A stretch of DNA of 40,223 nt, taken from positions 1-40,223 of the forward strand of contig SVCL01000004.1 of the NCBI GenBank assembly GCA_015058405.1, given 5' to 3'. This DNA is from Clostridium sp. (GTDB taxonomy: Bacteria; Bacillota; Clostridia; Clostridiales; Clostridiaceae). Positions 23,485 to 31,791 of this stretch are shown piece after piece. The position numbers and the translations under genes were made by a program. Below the pieces are notes generated by a model. That model searched no databases, was not told the origin of the DNA, and saw only the letters and a list, made by a program, of their open reading frames with translations. The stretch's first letter is position 1. Each line of letters opens with the position of its first letter.

Positions 23485-23531
23485 ATAATTTAAATTATCA
23501 ATTTTACTAATGAATAAAATAATGATATCAT
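23485..23531. promoter_or_regulatory. Palindromes in the LysR-asd divergent region
   Basis: ATAATTTAAATTAT (23485-23498) is a perfect 14-bp palindrome containing a T-N11-A arrangement, and ATGATATCAT (23522-23531) is a second. They are candidate LysR binding sites. In AT-rich DNA such palindromes are weak evidence alone. Confidence 0.35.
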
Positions 23532-23570
23532 ATTAATATAAAGAAATACAAATTTATTTGAGGTGATGTA

Positions 23571-24656
23571 ATGAGTAATAAATTAAAAGTTGGGATTATA
23601 GGGGCTACAGGAATGGTAGGACAAAGATTTGCTTGCCTACTTGAAAATCATCCTTGGTTTGAAGTTGTTGTTGTTGCTGCAAGTAAAAGATCAGCAGGTC
23701 AAACTTATGAGGAAGCAGTAAAAGATAGATGGAAGATGGAAAGTCCAATTCCTGAAAATGTTAAAAAATTAATAGTAAAAGATGCATATGAAGTTGAAGA
23801 AATATCAAACATGGTTGATTTTGTATTCTGTGCTATCTCTTTAGATAAGGAAAAAACAAGATTATTAGAAGAAGATTACGCAAAACATGAAACACCAGTA
23901 ATATCAAATAACTCTGCTAATAGAGGTGTAGCTGATGTTCCAGTTTTAATACCAGAAATTAATGGAGATCATGCAAAGGTAATAGAAGCTCAAAAGAAAC
24001 GTCTTGGAACAAAGAGAGGATTTATAGCAGTTAAGCCAAACTGTTCAATTCAAAGTTATGTTCCACCAATAAGTGCATTAAGACAATTTGAACCAACAGA
24101 AATATTAGCTTGTACTTACCAAGCAATTTCAGGTTCAGGTAAGACATTTAAGGAATTCCCGGAAATATTAGATAATGTAATACCTTATATAGGTGGAGAA
24201 GAAGAAAAGAGTGAAAATGAACCATTAAAAGTTTGGGGAAATGTAGAAGATGGTAAAATAGTTTCTGCAAAAGATCCAATAATAACAACTCAATGTTTAA
24301 GAGTTCCAGTATTAGATGGACATTTAGCAGCTGTATTTATTAAGTTTAAGAAGAAACCAACTAAAGAACAAATAATAGAAGCTTGGAATAATTTTAAAGC
24401 TCCAGAAGCTGCAAGAAATCTTCCAAGTTCACCAAAGCAATTATTAAAGTATTTTGAAGAACCAGATAGACCACAACCAAAGTTAGACCGTAACTATGAA
24501 AATGGTATGGGAATAACTATGGGTAGATTAAGAGAAGATAAGGTTTATGATTTTAAATTTGTAGGTTTATCACACAATACTTTAAGAGGAGCAGCAGGTG
24601 GAGGAGTTCTTTCAGCTGAATATTTAAAGGCTACAGGATATTTAACAGCAAAATAG
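23571..24656 (+). CDS. asd: Aspartate-semialdehyde dehydrogenase (archaeal/fungal type)
   Basis: Makes aspartate-4-semialdehyde from aspartyl phosphate with NADPH, for lysine/diaminopimelate, threonine and methionine synthesis. The N-terminal nucleotide fold GIIGATGMVGQRF, active-site cysteine in VKPNCSIQSYVP, QAISGSGKTF and the base His in RVPVLDGHLAAV place this 361-residue protein in the archaeal/fungal branch, longer in the middle than E. coli Asd and usual in clostridia. GAGGTGATG lies upstream. No lysine riboswitch is seen in the short leader; the divergent LysR gene is the likeliest regulator. Confidence 0.93.
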   Translation: MSNKLKVGIIGATGMVGQRFACLLENHPWFEVVVVAASKRSAGQTYEEAVKDRWKMESPIPENVKKLIVKDAYEVEEISNMVDFVFCAISLDKEKTRLLEEDYAKHETPVISNNSANRGVADVPVLIPEINGDHAKVIEAQKKRLGTKRGFIAVKPNCSIQSYVPPISALRQFEPTEILACTYQAISGSGKTFKEFPEILDNVIPYIGGEEEKSENEPLKVWGNVEDGKIVSAKDPIITTQCLRVPVLDGHLAAVFIKFKKKPTKEQIIEAWNNFKAPEAARNLPSSPKQLLKYFEEPDRPQPKLDRNYENGMGITMGRLREDKVYDFKFVGLSHNTLRGAAGGGVLSAEYLKATGYLTAK

Positions 24657-24668
24657 TGTATATATGTA

Positions 24669-24712
24669 AAAAACATACTTTAAGCTTTGGAAGTTTAGAG
24701 TATGTTTTTTTT
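24669..24712 (+). terminator. Terminator after asd
   Basis: AAAACATACTTTAA pairs with TTTAGAGTATGTTTT (one mismatch), followed by TTTT. It immediately precedes repeat element C. Confidence 0.8.
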
Positions 24713-24718
24713 ATTAGT

Positions 24719-24830
24719 CTGTTCTAAAAAAATGTTGCTAAGTTTTTATTAATTTTCTATAAAAAAGAATTAATAACATAACTATTATTAAATTATGAAA
24801 ATAAATTATAACAACATTTTTTAAAAACAG
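24719..24830. repeat. MITE-like inverted-repeat element C
   Basis: Left arm CTGTTCTAAAAAAATGTTGC (24719-24738) and inverted right arm 24812-24830 bound a 112-bp AT-rich element that starts a few bases after the asd terminator. No ORF inside, no clear target duplication. Confidence 0.75.
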
Positions 24831-24974
24831 TTTTTTATATAAAACAAATTATATTTATTTACAACGCTATGTAAGATATATACATAATTGGAATATATAA
24901 TATTTAGTTGTTTGGTGAAAGTTAGTTGGCGTAGAGAATTTTAAAAATAGTATATAAATTGAATATGACTATAG

Positions 24975-24988
24975 GTCAACATGTTGAC
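24975..24988. promoter_or_regulatory. Palindrome over the htpG -35 region
   Basis: GTCAACATGTTGAC is a perfect 14-bp palindrome whose right half forms part of the -35 hexamer of the htpG promoter. Confidence 0.45.
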
Positions 24989-25012
24989 ATTGAAGGTCAA
25001 AGAAGGTAAAAT
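24984..25012 (+). promoter_or_regulatory. htpG promoter with embedded CtsR-like box
   Basis: TTGACA (24984-24989) and TAAAAT (25007-25012) are 17 bp apart. Between and overlapping them lies GGTCAAA-GAA-GGTAAAA (24995-25011), one base from the CtsR heptad repeat consensus RGTCAAA-NAN-RGTCAAA. Repressor binding there would block the polymerase, so class III heat-shock control of htpG is likely. Confidence 0.7.
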
Positions 25013-25034
25013 TACTTTTAAGGGAGTGATAAAT

Positions 25035-26906
25035 ATGAGTAATAAAAAAGGTAATATTTCAATTCATACTGAAAATATTTTTCCAATAATCAAAAAATGG
25101 TTATATTCTGATAAAGATATATTTATAAGAGAACTTATTAGTAATGGTTGTGATGCTGTTAGTAAATATAAGAGACTTGAATCTATGGGAGAAGCTGCTG
25201 AAGTAGAAGGAGAAGAATTCAAGGTGGTAGTTTCTGTAAACAAAGAAAAAGGAACTCTTAAGTTCATTGATAATGGTATTGGTATGACTGAGGAAGAAGT
25301 TGAAAAATACATAACTCAAATTGCTTTCTCAGGGGCAGAAGATTTTGTAGAAAAATACAAAGATAAAATGGGTGAAGGAAATGACATTATAGGTCATTTT
25401 GGACTAGGATTTTATTCTGCATTTATGGCGGCAGATAAAGTTCAAATAGATACCCTTTCATATAAAGAAGGATCAAAAGCAGTTAAGTGGACATGTGATG
25501 GTGGAACTGATTATGAATTAGATAATTCAGATAAGGATTCAAGAGGAACTATCATTACATTATATATAAATGAAGATAGTAAAGAATTTTTAGAAGAATA
25601 TAAAGTAAGAGAGATAATCTCTAAGTATTGTGCATTTATGCCAGTTGAAATATTCATGGAAAATGAATGTGCAGAAAAGGTAGAGCCAAAGGAAGGAGAA
25701 GAAGCAAAGAAGCCAGAAGCATTAAATGATGTATCTCCTTTATGGTTAAAGAAACCTAGTGAATGTACAGAAGAGGAATATAAAGCATTTTATAAAAAAG
25801 TATTTCATGACTTTGAAGATCCGTTATTCTGGATTCATTTAAATGTAGATTATCCATTTAATTTAAAAGGAATATTATATTTCCCTAAATTAAAAAATGA
25901 GTTTGAATTAGTACAAGGAGAAGTTAAGTTATTTAATAATCAAGTTTTTGTAGCTGATAATATAAAGGAAGTTATCCCTGAATTCTTATTATTATTAAAG
26001 GGAGCAATAGATTGTCCAGATCTTCCTTTAAATGTTTCAAGAAGCTTCCTTCAAAATGATAGAGAAGTAGCGAAAATTTCAAAACATATTGTTAAGAAGG
26101 TTTCAGATAAGCTAAATTCTATATTTGCTAATGATAGAGAAAAATATAATGAATTTTGGAATGACATTCAAATATTTATTAAGTATGGTTGCATAAGAGA
26201 TGAAAGTTTCTATGAAAAGATAAAAGATTCTATTGTATTTAAAACAATAAATGATAAATATGTGACATTAGCTGATTATTTAGAAGCTGCTAAAGAAAAA
26301 CATGAAAATAAGGTATTCTATGTAAGCGACTTAGAAAAACAAGCTCAATATATTAAGTTATTTAAAGAATATGGACTAGATGCAGTTATTTTAACTACAC
26401 CAATTGATAATAACTTTATTTCGTTCTTAGAGTATAAAGATACTAAGGTTAAGTTTAATAGAATTGATTCAGATTTATCAGATGTTTTAAAGGCTGATGA
26501 AGATGTTATAATTACTGAAGATGAAAAGAAGAAAATAATAGATGTATTTAAAGGTGTAATTGGAGATTCAATGAAGGAATATTCAGTTGAAAGCCTTAAA
26601 AATGAGGATACACCTGTTATGGTTTTAGTTTCTGAGTACTCTAGAAGAATGGCAGAAATGCAAGCACAATTTGGTGGAAACTTAGGTATGAGCTTCCCAG
26701 AAGAAAGAACTCTTGTAATTAATGAGAAGAATCCTATTGTTAAGAAGATAATAGATTTAAGTGCTGATGAAAGTAATAAGAAGAAAGTTGATATTATTGT
26801 AAGTCAAGTTGTTGATCTTGCTTTAATAGGAAATAAAGCTTTAAATGCTGATGAGATAGATAAGTTTATTAAGAGAAGTAATGAATTAATGCTAGAATTA
26901 CTTTAG
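25035..26906 (+). CDS. htpG: Molecular chaperone HtpG (Hsp90)
   Basis: ATP-dependent Hsp90 chaperone of 623 residues. The GHKL ATPase motifs are clear: IRELISNGCDAVSK (motif I, with the catalytic Glu), KFIDNGIGMTEEE (DNG) and GHFGLGFYSAFM (lid glycine box). The middle domain carries the catalytic Arg in LPLNVSRSFLQ. The frame continues upstream to an ATG at 24981, but that lies within the promoter; the ATG at 25035 follows GGGAG and a leader of only about 15 nt from the predicted start. Regulation is probably by CtsR. A terminator and then palindrome D follow. Confidence 0.95.
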   Translation: MSNKKGNISIHTENIFPIIKKWLYSDKDIFIRELISNGCDAVSKYKRLESMGEAAEVEGEEFKVVVSVNKEKGTLKFIDNGIGMTEEEVEKYITQIAFSGAEDFVEKYKDKMGEGNDIIGHFGLGFYSAFMAADKVQIDTLSYKEGSKAVKWTCDGGTDYELDNSDKDSRGTIITLYINEDSKEFLEEYKVREIISKYCAFMPVEIFMENECAEKVEPKEGEEAKKPEALNDVSPLWLKKPSECTEEEYKAFYKKVFHDFEDPLFWIHLNVDYPFNLKGILYFPKLKNEFELVQGEVKLFNNQVFVADNIKEVIPEFLLLLKGAIDCPDLPLNVSRSFLQNDREVAKISKHIVKKVSDKLNSIFANDREKYNEFWNDIQIFIKYGCIRDESFYEKIKDSIVFKTINDKYVTLADYLEAAKEKHENKVFYVSDLEKQAQYIKLFKEYGLDAVILTTPIDNNFISFLEYKDTKVKFNRIDSDLSDVLKADEDVIITEDEKKKIIDVFKGVIGDSMKEYSVESLKNEDTPVMVLVSEYSRRMAEMQAQFGGNLGMSFPEERTLVINEKNPIVKKIIDLSADESNKKKVDIIVSQVVDLALIGNKALNADEIDKFIKRSNELMLELL

Positions 26907-26907
26907 G

Positions 26908-26950
26908 CTAAGTAGAGACTGCAGATATATTTCTGTGGTCTCTTAGTTTT
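26908..26950 (+). terminator. Terminator after htpG
   Basis: CTAAG (26908-26912) and GAGACTGCAGA pair with TCTGTGGTCTC and CTTAG, with two G-U pairs, followed by TTTT. Confidence 0.75.
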
Positions 26951-26960
26951 ATGGCTTTAA

Positions 26961-27016
26961 TGGTCTGTTTTCAAAAAATGTTGTTAAGAATAACAACATT
27001 TTTTGAAAACAGACCA
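26961..27016. repeat. Perfect 26-bp-arm palindrome, element D
   Basis: 26961-26986 and 26991-27016 are exact inverse copies around a 4-nt AGAA loop. Each arm contains the family repeat CTGTTTTCAAAAAATGTTGT plus TGGT outside. It lies between the convergent htpG and helicase genes and is the most perfect member of the family. Confidence 0.9.
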
Positions 27017-27044
27017 CTAAGCTTAAAAAAGTTAATTAAGTATT

Positions 27045-27077
27045 AGTAAAAAGGCAAAAGTATTTTACACTTTTGCC
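27045..27077 (-). terminator. Terminator of the DEAD-box helicase gene
   Basis: On the minus strand GGCAAAAGT (27077-27069) pairs with ACTTTTGCC (27061-27053), followed by TTTTT. Confidence 0.8.
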
Positions 27078-27087
27078 ATATACATAA

Positions 27088-28224
27088 TTAAACAAGTTCT
27101 CCATAAGATAACTTTTTCTTTTCTATTTTAATATTAAATTCTCTTTCATAAACTCTAATACCAGCTTTTTCTTTTGCTGTAACAAGAGAAATTGTAGCAC
27201 CACTATTAGTACCTCTAGCAGTTCTACCAGCTCTATGTAGATATTCGTTAGCGTTAGTTGGGAAGTCTAAATTTATAACATGAGTTATACCTTGAATGTC
27301 TAATCCTCTTGCAGAAACGTCTGAAGATATTAGTATGTTTATTTTTCCACGTCTAAAGCTTTCTAGAGCATTTTGTCTTTGCTCTTTAGAAACACCTTTA
27401 TGCATAGCAAATGTAGCTTTATTATGAAAATTAAGCTTATCTGCAATCATATTAACTTCATACCCCTTATTTACAAAAACAAGAGCTTTTTCAGGATTAG
27501 TAGCAGCAATAAGCTTTCTTAATGTTTCGAATTTATCTCTAGGATCTACTTCTATATACATATGTTCAATGTTTGGATTTAGAGAAGCTTTTTTTGTGCT
27601 TTTAAATACAACAGGATCTTTCATAAGCTCTTTAGCTGTTTTTAATGTGTTTCCATTAATTGTTGCAGAAAATACCATAAGTTGTCTGTCTCTCATAGTA
27701 GTTTTTATTACATCTTTAACCATAGCAGAGCTTGTATTATCAAGTAAGTTATCTGCTTCATCAATAACTATAGTTTTTATAGTATGAGCAGTTATTTTCT
27801 TTTTCTTCTTAATTAGATCTAATACTCTACCTGTTGATCCAACAATTATATGTGGTTTAACATCTTTAAGCTTTTTTATTTGTTTATCAATATTAACATC
27901 ACCTATTATTGAAAGAGATGTAACAGGAATCTCAGAATTTTGTGCAAGAAGTTTAATTTGTGCATCTATCTGCATTACAAGTTCATGAGTAGGGGCTAGT
28001 ATTAAAGCCTGCATCTCTCTTTTAGTAGTATCAATTTTTGAAAATAGTGGAGTTACAAAAGCTAAAGTTTTACCACTACCAGTAAATGATTCACCTATTA
28101 TATCTTTATTTTCTAAAGCTTCAGGAATTACTAAAGATTGAATTTCAGTAGGTGATGTAATTCCTTGCTTCTTTAATCCTTCTATTATTTTTTCATCTAA
28201 ACCTAGTTCTTTAAATGACTTCAT
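27088..28224 (-). CDS. DEAD-box ATP-dependent RNA helicase
   Basis: A compact 378-residue helicase with both RecA-like lobes and no C-terminal extension. Motifs in order: Q motif (GITSPTEIQ), I (SFTGSGKT), Ia (APTHELVMQ), Ib (VGSTGRVLDL), II (VIDEADNLL), III (FSATI), IV (ALVFVNKGYEV), V (SSDVSARGLDI) and VI (HRAGRTARG). Motif I has SFTGSGKT where most family members have AxTGSGKT. It probably acts in RNA remodelling, ribosome assembly or cold adaptation, but the short form gives no clue to the target. AAGGAG precedes the ATG; the gene is monocistronic. Confidence 0.92.
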   Translation of the reverse strand: MKSFKELGLDEKIIEGLKKQGITSPTEIQSLVIPEALENKDIIGESFTGSGKTLAFVTPLFSKIDTTKREMQALILAPTHELVMQIDAQIKLLAQNSEIPVTSLSIIGDVNIDKQIKKLKDVKPHIIVGSTGRVLDLIKKKKKITAHTIKTIVIDEADNLLDNTSSAMVKDVIKTTMRDRQLMVFSATINGNTLKTAKELMKDPVVFKSTKKASLNPNIEHMYIEVDPRDKFETLRKLIAATNPEKALVFVNKGYEVNMIADKLNFHNKATFAMHKGVSKEQRQNALESFRRGKINILISSDVSARGLDIQGITHVINLDFPTNANEYLHRAGRTARGTNSGATISLVTAKEKAGIRVYEREFNIKIEKKKLSYGELV

Positions 28225-28360
28225 ATATTTCTCCTTTGGTTTTTATTTATATTATAGCATTTAAAATAAAGATTAAGGAGAAAAAATTTGTTTTATAATA
28301 AATTGTAGTGAAGTTTCTGCTTTTTTGATATAATGTTGTTGAAAGAGAGGGTGGATCACT

Positions 28361-28786
28361 ATGGAAATAGGGAGAGTTTCAAGAACATCAATACCTCGTG
28401 ATGAGGAAAGAAGAATTACTTCAAGTAAAAAGGATTTTTCTCAAAGTTTTAATCAAGCAAGAGAGCAAAAGTCACAAGAACAATTAAAAAAGATGTGTGA
28501 TGATATAAAGAAAAGAGGAAATAGGCTTGTATTAACTAAAACTTATGCTGATGTTAGGATGTATAAAAAAATGATCAAAGAATATTTAGAATCAGTTCTT
28601 CAGTTTATGTATGATACTAAAAAGGATATAAGTTTTTGGCAAACTCAATACTTTATAACAGTAGATACTATAGATGCAAAACTTGAAGAGATAACAAATT
28701 CTCTTATGAATGAAGAAAAAGAAAATCTTGATATTGCAGCAACTATTGATGAAATTCAAGGGTTAATAGTTGACATTTATAGATAA
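28361..28786 (+). CDS. YaaR family (DUF327) protein
   Basis: A 141-residue cytoplasmic protein of the DUF327/YaaR family: a disordered basic N-terminus (RVSRTSIPRDEERRI), then helices containing GNRLVLTKTYADVRMYKKMIKEYLESVL and a helical C-terminus ending LIVDIYR. The family is common in Bacillus and Clostridium and its biochemical role is unknown. GAGAGGGTGG lies before the ATG. Single gene with its own terminator. Confidence 0.85.
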   Translation: MEIGRVSRTSIPRDEERRITSSKKDFSQSFNQAREQKSQEQLKKMCDDIKKRGNRLVLTKTYADVRMYKKMIKEYLESVLQFMYDTKKDISFWQTQYFITVDTIDAKLEEITNSLMNEEKENLDIAATIDEIQGLIVDIYR

Positions 28787-28792
28787 TTTTAG

Positions 28793-28830
28793 GCGTTTAA
28801 GAATTACAATAATTTTTAAACGCTTTTTTT
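28793..28830 (+). terminator. Terminator after the YaaR gene
   Basis: GCGTTTAA (28793-28800) pairs with TTAAACGC (28816-28823), followed by seven T. Confidence 0.85.
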
Positions 28831-28838
28831 GTGTTACA

Positions 28839-29968
28839 GTGTTTTGAAAAAATGTTGGTAAATATATAAAACAAATAAGATATGATTAAAAATTTAAAAT
28901 GTGTCAAAGATTCAAATGAGGTGATACATTTGATATGCTTGGACATTAATTTACAAGATATAAACAATCAGATAACAGGATTATTTAAAGGTGAGCTTAC
29001 TAAAATAAGAAAAGAAGAATTACATTGTTGTCCACATTGTGGTTCTAAGACTTATATAAAGTATGGAAATTATAAAAATGTACAAAGATATAAATGTAAA
29101 AATGAAGAATGTAAAAAAACTTTTTCACTTGCCACAAATTCTTTATGGGAATATTCTAAAAAAGATTTAAATACTTGGATGAGCTTTGTAAGATTAATGT
29201 TTGAAAAGCGAAGTTTAAGATATATTTCCCAAAAATTAGAGATAAGTTTAAGTACTGCTTTCTATTGGAGACATAAGGTTATGAAGGCGTTAATGAAGGA
29301 TGACGAAAAGGAATTGGTTAAAAAATATGTACATATAATAACAACAAGAATGCGTGAGAATTTCAAAGGATGTAGAAAAATAGCTACAAGAAGAAGAAAA
29401 CTTATATGGATAGTAACAGCAAAGGATATTAATGATAAAATTATATCTTCACCTATTTGTAAAAGCAGATGGGATGATAGAGCTTTTAGAAAAAAGATAT
29501 ATAGTAAAATTGATAAAAAAGCATATTTAAGAGCATATCCTAATAGATTTATTTATGCTATTGCAAAGAAGCATAACAGAAGTGTTGGAAATAAAAAAGA
29601 CATTATAGATAATGTAATTTTAACTTTTAGAGCTAGATTTGCAAATTGGTTTTCTGATTTTAGGGGGATTGCTACAAAGTATTTAAAAGACTATCTTACA
29701 TGGTTTAAATTATTTTATAAAAGGAAAGTCTATAATCTTTCTACTATAGTTAAAGTGGTTATAAAGAAAATTTCTTATATTAAGACCAATGATATTGGAA
29801 AAAAAGATTTTTGCGAAGAAATATAAAGTTAATTTATTGAAAGATTAAAACAATAATTTTAAAGTAAGTAGCTTTATCTATTAAATCACCAACATTTTTT
29901 AAAAACAGTCCTCTATAAATAATTATTTATAATATATAAGGACTTTTAGCAACATTTTTTGAAAACAC
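28839..29968. mobile_element. IS1595-like element E carrying a transposase-like gene
   Basis: The left end GTGTTTTGAAAAAATGTTGG (28839-28858) faces two possible right ends: 29888-29908, an exact consensus arm ending in CAG, and 29950-29968, which ends in AAAACAC and thus mirrors the GTG of the left end. Lengths are 1070 and 1130 bp, right for an IS1595-group element. The 8-bp flanks do not match, so no target duplication is visible. The same arm sequence recurs in six other places in the window. Confidence 0.7.
28930..29826 (+). CDS. IS1595/ISXO2-like transposase homologue with altered catalytic residues
   Basis: An intact 298-residue frame. It has an N-terminal zinc ribbon (CPHCGSKTYIKYGNYK..RYKC, CxxC and Cx4C), a helix-turn-helix (SLRYISQKLEISLSTAFYWRHKV) and a C-terminal GIATKYLKDYLTWFKL matching the family's GVATKYL..YL.WF. 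By comparison with IS1595 proteins as I remember them, the first catalytic segment (IDET..ESFKG) reads HIITTRMRENFKG, so the Asp is gone; the second (TDSHKSY) reads approximately AYPNRFIY, and the final N..HS reads NVILT. Start: TTG 28930 with GAGGTG at 28918; the frame also opens at ATG 28882 without a ribosome binding site. It may be a domesticated DNA-binding protein or a dead transposase. Confidence 0.75.
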   Translation: MICLDINLQDINNQITGLFKGELTKIRKEELHCCPHCGSKTYIKYGNYKNVQRYKCKNEECKKTFSLATNSLWEYSKKDLNTWMSFVRLMFEKRSLRYISQKLEISLSTAFYWRHKVMKALMKDDEKELVKKYVHIITTRMRENFKGCRKIATRRRKLIWIVTAKDINDKIISSPICKSRWDDRAFRKKIYSKIDKKAYLRAYPNRFIYAIAKKHNRSVGNKKDIIDNVILTFRARFANWFSDFRGIATKYLKDYLTWFKLFYKRKVYNLSTIVKVVIKKISYIKTNDIGKKDFCEEI

Positions 29969-30062
29969 AAATGCATTGTTTTACGCTAAGTTATCAAAGT
30001 GATGACATATGGAAAAAAATGTAGTAATATTAAAAATATACAAAATAATTAGAGGTGAGGTA

Positions 30063-31049
30063 ATGAAAAAAGTATTTTCAATATTAATTACATTATTATT
30101 TGCAATAACCATAATAATAGGCTGTGAAACTAAGAAAGATATACAAGTTAATGAAAATAGTAAAGAAATAAAAGTAATAATTCCTGATGGATTGACAGCA
30201 ATAGCATCAGCAAAATTAATAAAAGAAAATAAAGAAATAAGTAAAGGATATAATGTTAATTATTCAATAGAAAAAACACCAGAAAACATTGTATCACAAG
30301 TATTAAAAGGAGACGTAGATATAGCCATAGTACCTTCTAACATAGCTGCTACACAATACAACAAAGGAGCTAATTATAAGATAGCAGCTACAGTAGGATG
30401 GGGATCAATGTATTTGATATCTACTCAAGGAAATAAAAAAATAGAAGAACTTAAAAATCAAGAAATTTATAATATAGGCAAAGGACTAACACCAGATTTA
30501 ATTGCAAGATCATTACTTAAAGACAATGGTGTTGATGCAGACAAAGATGTTAACTTTTCATATGTAAATGGAGTAACAGAATTAGCACCAATAATAATTG
30601 CAGGCAAAACAAATTATGCTATTGTGCCAGAGCCAGTATTAGCACAAGTACAAGCTAAAAATAAAAATGTAACTATATTAGCAAATTTAAATGATGAGTG
30701 GAAGAAAGTTAATAGCTCAGAATATGGTTATCCTCAATCTACAGTTATAGTTAAGTCAGACTTAATTAAGGAAGATAAAGAATTTCTACAAAAGTTTCTT
30801 GAAGAATTAAAAGAAAGCACAACTTTTGCAAAAGATAAAGATAATAACCTTCCAGATTATTGTGAAGAAGTAGGTGTATCAGCTAATAAGGATATAGTAA
30901 AAAAAGCAATGGATAATGCAAATATTAATTATATTGAAATAGAAAAATGTTATAAGGAATATGAAACATATTTTAATAAATTAAACGAATTAAATTCAAG
31001 TTCAATAGGAGGAAAAGTTCCGAATGAAGATGTATACATGGAAAAATAA
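30063..31049 (+). CDS. ABC importer substrate-binding lipoprotein (SsuA/NMT1-THI5 type)
   Basis: A lipoprotein with a signal peptide ending in the lipobox IIIGC (Cys at about residue 21). The mature part has the NMT1/SsuA-like pattern: IVSQVLKGDVDIAIVPSNIAATQYNKG, VGWGSMYLIS, TPDLIARSLLKDNGVDAD and YAIVPEPVLAQ. Such proteins bind sulfonates, thiamine precursors, nitrate or related small molecules; the ligand cannot be chosen from sequence. No TPP riboswitch or S-box was seen upstream. The frame extends to an ATG at 30009, but ATG 30063 follows GAGGTGAGGTA and starts the signal peptide. Its end overlaps the permease gene by 26 nt. Confidence 0.88.
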   Translation: MKKVFSILITLLFAITIIIGCETKKDIQVNENSKEIKVIIPDGLTAIASAKLIKENKEISKGYNVNYSIEKTPENIVSQVLKGDVDIAIVPSNIAATQYNKGANYKIAATVGWGSMYLISTQGNKKIEELKNQEIYNIGKGLTPDLIARSLLKDNGVDADKDVNFSYVNGVTELAPIIIAGKTNYAIVPEPVLAQVQAKNKNVTILANLNDEWKKVNSSEYGYPQSTVIVKSDLIKEDKEFLQKFLEELKESTTFAKDKDNNLPDYCEEVGVSANKDIVKKAMDNANINYIEIEKCYKEYETYFNKLNELNSSSIGGKVPNEDVYMEK

Positions 31050-31791
31050 AAGACTGGAATTTATTTCATGTATAATATTAATACTAATTTGGCAGCTAGT
31101 AGCAGTTAAAATTAATAACGAAGTATATATTCCAAGAATTGAAGATGTATTATTGGCTTTGTTAAAAATTTTAAAAGATAAAGATTTTTGGATGAATATT
31201 TTTAGCAGCCTTTATAGAAGTATTTTAAGTTTTATATTAGCTTATATATTAGCAGTGCTATTTGGGGTAATATCTTTGATATGCCCCATTTTTAAAAGCT
31301 TTATAAAACCAATAAATTCTATTGGAAAAACAATTCCTACTATGGTTTTGGTAGTATTATCACTTATTTGGTTTGATAAAGATAAAACACCTTATGTAGT
31401 TGGCTTTTCAATAGTATTCCCAATTTTATATGAAGGAGTAGTAAACTCTATTTTGGACATAGATAGCAAGATAATAGAGATGTGTAATATATATAATGTT
31501 ACTTTAAAACAAAAAGTAAGAAAGCTATATATACCAAGTATTATGTTTTATACACTAGGAATATTAGTATCTACATTTTCTTTAGCATTTAAAGTTGTAA
31601 TAGCAGGAGAGGTGCATGGGCAACCAAGGTACGGAATTGGCTCAGCTATTCAATTAGAAAAAATGAATTTTAATACTACTGCAATTTTTGCATGGATAAT
31701 AATTATAGGTATAGTATCAATTATATTTGAAAAAGTTAATCAATTAATTTCAAAAAGGTTATATAGGTGGAAAAATGAAAATAGAAATTAA
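31024..31791 (+). CDS. ABC importer permease (SsuC/ThiX-like)
   Basis: A 255-residue permease of the binding-protein-dependent type with about six membrane helices (first about residues 9-25). The EAA loop, which docks on the ATPase, is recognisable around IDSKIIEMCNIYNVTLKQKVRKLYIPSI. AGGAGG lies before the first ATG; a second ATG two codons on is also possible. It overlaps the substrate-binding protein gene and, at its end, the ATPase gene, so the three are translationally coupled. Confidence 0.88.
   Translation: MKMYTWKNKRLEFISCIILILIWQLVAVKINNEVYIPRIEDVLLALLKILKDKDFWMNIFSSLYRSILSFILAYILAVLFGVISLICPIFKSFIKPINSIGKTIPTMVLVVLSLIWFDKDKTPYVVGFSIVFPILYEGVVNSILDIDSKIIEMCNIYNVTLKQKVRKLYIPSIMFYTLGILVSTFSLAFKVVIAGEVHGQPRYGIGSAIQLEKMNFNTTAIFAWIIIIGIVSIIFEKVNQLISKRLYRWKNENRN

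Noticed and set aside
23571..24656. Lysine riboswitch before asd
   Set aside because: The leader is too short (the LysR-asd gap is 119 bp) and shows no conserved lysine-aptamer elements.
24981..25034. Upstream ATG extension of htpG
   Set aside because: It lies inside the promoter and CtsR-like box, has no ribosome binding site, and the family begins at the ATG at 25035.
28831..29976. 8-bp target duplication around element E
   Set aside because: The flanks GTGTTACA and AAATGCAT (or TCCTCTAT after the inner end) do not match.
30009..30062. Upstream ATG extension of the substrate-binding lipoprotein
   Set aside because: It would bury the signal peptide; the ATG at 30063 has GAGGTGAGG and starts a normal lipoprotein signal.
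29969..30062. TPP riboswitch before the importer operon
   Set aside because: The THI-box core sequences are absent and the gap is under 100 nt.
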